Below are positions 63,633 through 64,000 of a stretch of DNA of 64,000 nucleotides, in pieces. Every line of letters starts with the position of its first letter. The stretch's first letter is position 1. The stretch comes from Methanoplanus endosymbiosus. Lineage in GTDB: Archaea > Halobacteriota > Methanomicrobia > Methanomicrobiales > Methanomicrobiaceae. Below the pieces are notes generated by a model that made no database searches, was not told the DNA's origin, and was given only the letters and a program-made list of their open reading frames with translations. The stretch lies in assembly GCF_024662215.1 (NCBI RefSeq), contig NZ_CP096115.1, positions 558,001 to 622,000 on the forward strand, in the 5' to 3' direction. Made by a program: the position numbers and the translations under genes.

Positions 63633-64000
63633 TCAGGCCCCTGCAATAACAGAGTCAAGGGTTATTGTGAACTGAAGGTCCTTTCCCACAAGTGGTTTGT
63701 TTGTATCAATAGTTACTGAATCTTCAGTGATATTTGTAAAGAGATAACTATAATATTTCCCTCCCGGAGGAAGATATTCTATCATAGGGCAGGGATAACC
63801 CGGAATGAGTGATACTGTCACATTTGCCTTGTCCATGCTGCTTACTAAATCCATACCCTCACTTAACGGAACTGTCCTGACAAGACTTTCGTTTTTTTCT
63901 CCGTATGCCTCGTCCGGAATTAAAACGACAGTCTTTGTCTGACCCGGAGACATACCTCTGATTGCCCTGTCAAATCCGGGGATCACAGCCCTGGTTCCAA
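63633..64000 (-). CDS. FKBP-type peptidyl-prolyl isomerase (SlyD-like), runs off right edge
   Basis: The frame is open to the window end, so about 122 C-terminal codons are seen, starting GTRAVIPGFDRAIRGM. AVIPGFDRAIRGMSPGQ and the KTVVLIPDEAYGE strand are the FKBP active-site signature; the region after it (about 55 residues) is the SlyD-type insert-in-flap, ending in DLQFTITLDSVIAGA. It catalyses proline cis-trans isomerisation and acts as a chaperone. Whether the missing N-terminus carries a lipobox or signal peptide cannot be seen, but the secreted neighbourhood makes an exported form plausible. Confidence 0.85.
   Translation of the reverse strand, partial: GTRAVIPGFDRAIRGMSPGQTKTVVLIPDEAYGEKNESLVRTVPLSEGMDLVSSMDKANVTVSLIPGYPCPMIEYLPPGGKYYSYLFTNITEDSVTIDTNKPLVGKDLQFTITLDSVIAGA

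Noticed and set aside
1-64000. rRNA or tRNA genes
   Set aside because: I scanned intergenic regions for tRNA-like T-arm (GTTC-A) with matching cloverleaf stems and for rRNA signatures and found none convincing.

Overview
The window looks like euryarchaeal, methanogen-type DNA of the Methanomicrobia kind. The evidence is purine-rich Shine-Dalgarno sites (GGAGG, GGGGA), some apparently leaderless starts behind AT-rich boxes, lipobox and PGF-pre-PGF-like surface proteins, an oxygen-sensitive class III ribonucleotide reductase, and archaeal toxin-antitoxin and IS content. The genus is not proven here. Almost the whole window is accessory DNA: defence genes, toxin-antitoxin pairs, mobile elements and secreted hydrolases. 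No rRNA, tRNA or CRISPR array was seen.

1-9.1 kb is a type III restriction-modification locus: the end of a SNF2-like helicase, DUF4391, a membrane transglutaminase-like protein, Mod, Res, then an EVE-domain protein. 9.4-18.1 kb holds a zinc-finger DEAD/DEAH helicase, a DUF3467-like/winged-helix pair, a divergent Rossmann-like protein, and a second EVE gene split by a 1715-bp IS. A second, apparently identical IS copy lies 257 bp further on.

18.1-26.5 kb is a toxin-antitoxin island: HicA with a large partner, remnants of Doc and of a zeta-like kinase with its antitoxin, Panacea plus PIN, a decaying MNT/HepT pair, VapBC, and an intact HI0074-type HEPN/MNT pair. A 3-copy decayed repeat and an 11/12-bp tandem array lie between genes.

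26.5-32.1 kb carries yhaO-yhaN-like genes behind a truncated IS66 transposase. 32.2-37.5 kb is an AT-rich, tightly packed operon: NrdG, NrdD, thymidylate kinase, a leucine-rich-repeat protein and a small DNA methyltransferase. It is bounded by the IS66 remnant on one side and by a truncated TIM-barrel gene and an intact IS66-like element (8-bp target duplication) on the other. 39.7-42.4 kb has IS21-like end repeats with a group II intron inserted among them.

43.1-64 kb encodes exported proteins: an alpha/beta hydrolase lipoprotein, a GH18 chitinase-like enzyme with cohesin-like and dockerin modules, two tandem S9 peptidases (one with an amber stop), a transglutaminase-like lipoprotein, a serine beta-lactamase-like membrane enzyme, a 1417-residue beta-helix surface protein, a C45-type hydrolase whose signal peptide is out of frame, a papain-family peptidase and an FKBP. 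The S9 peptidases and the unrelated beta-lactamase-like gene share the same upstream region and signal-peptide segment, which suggests cassette shuffling. Several deletion remnants of these genes lie between them.
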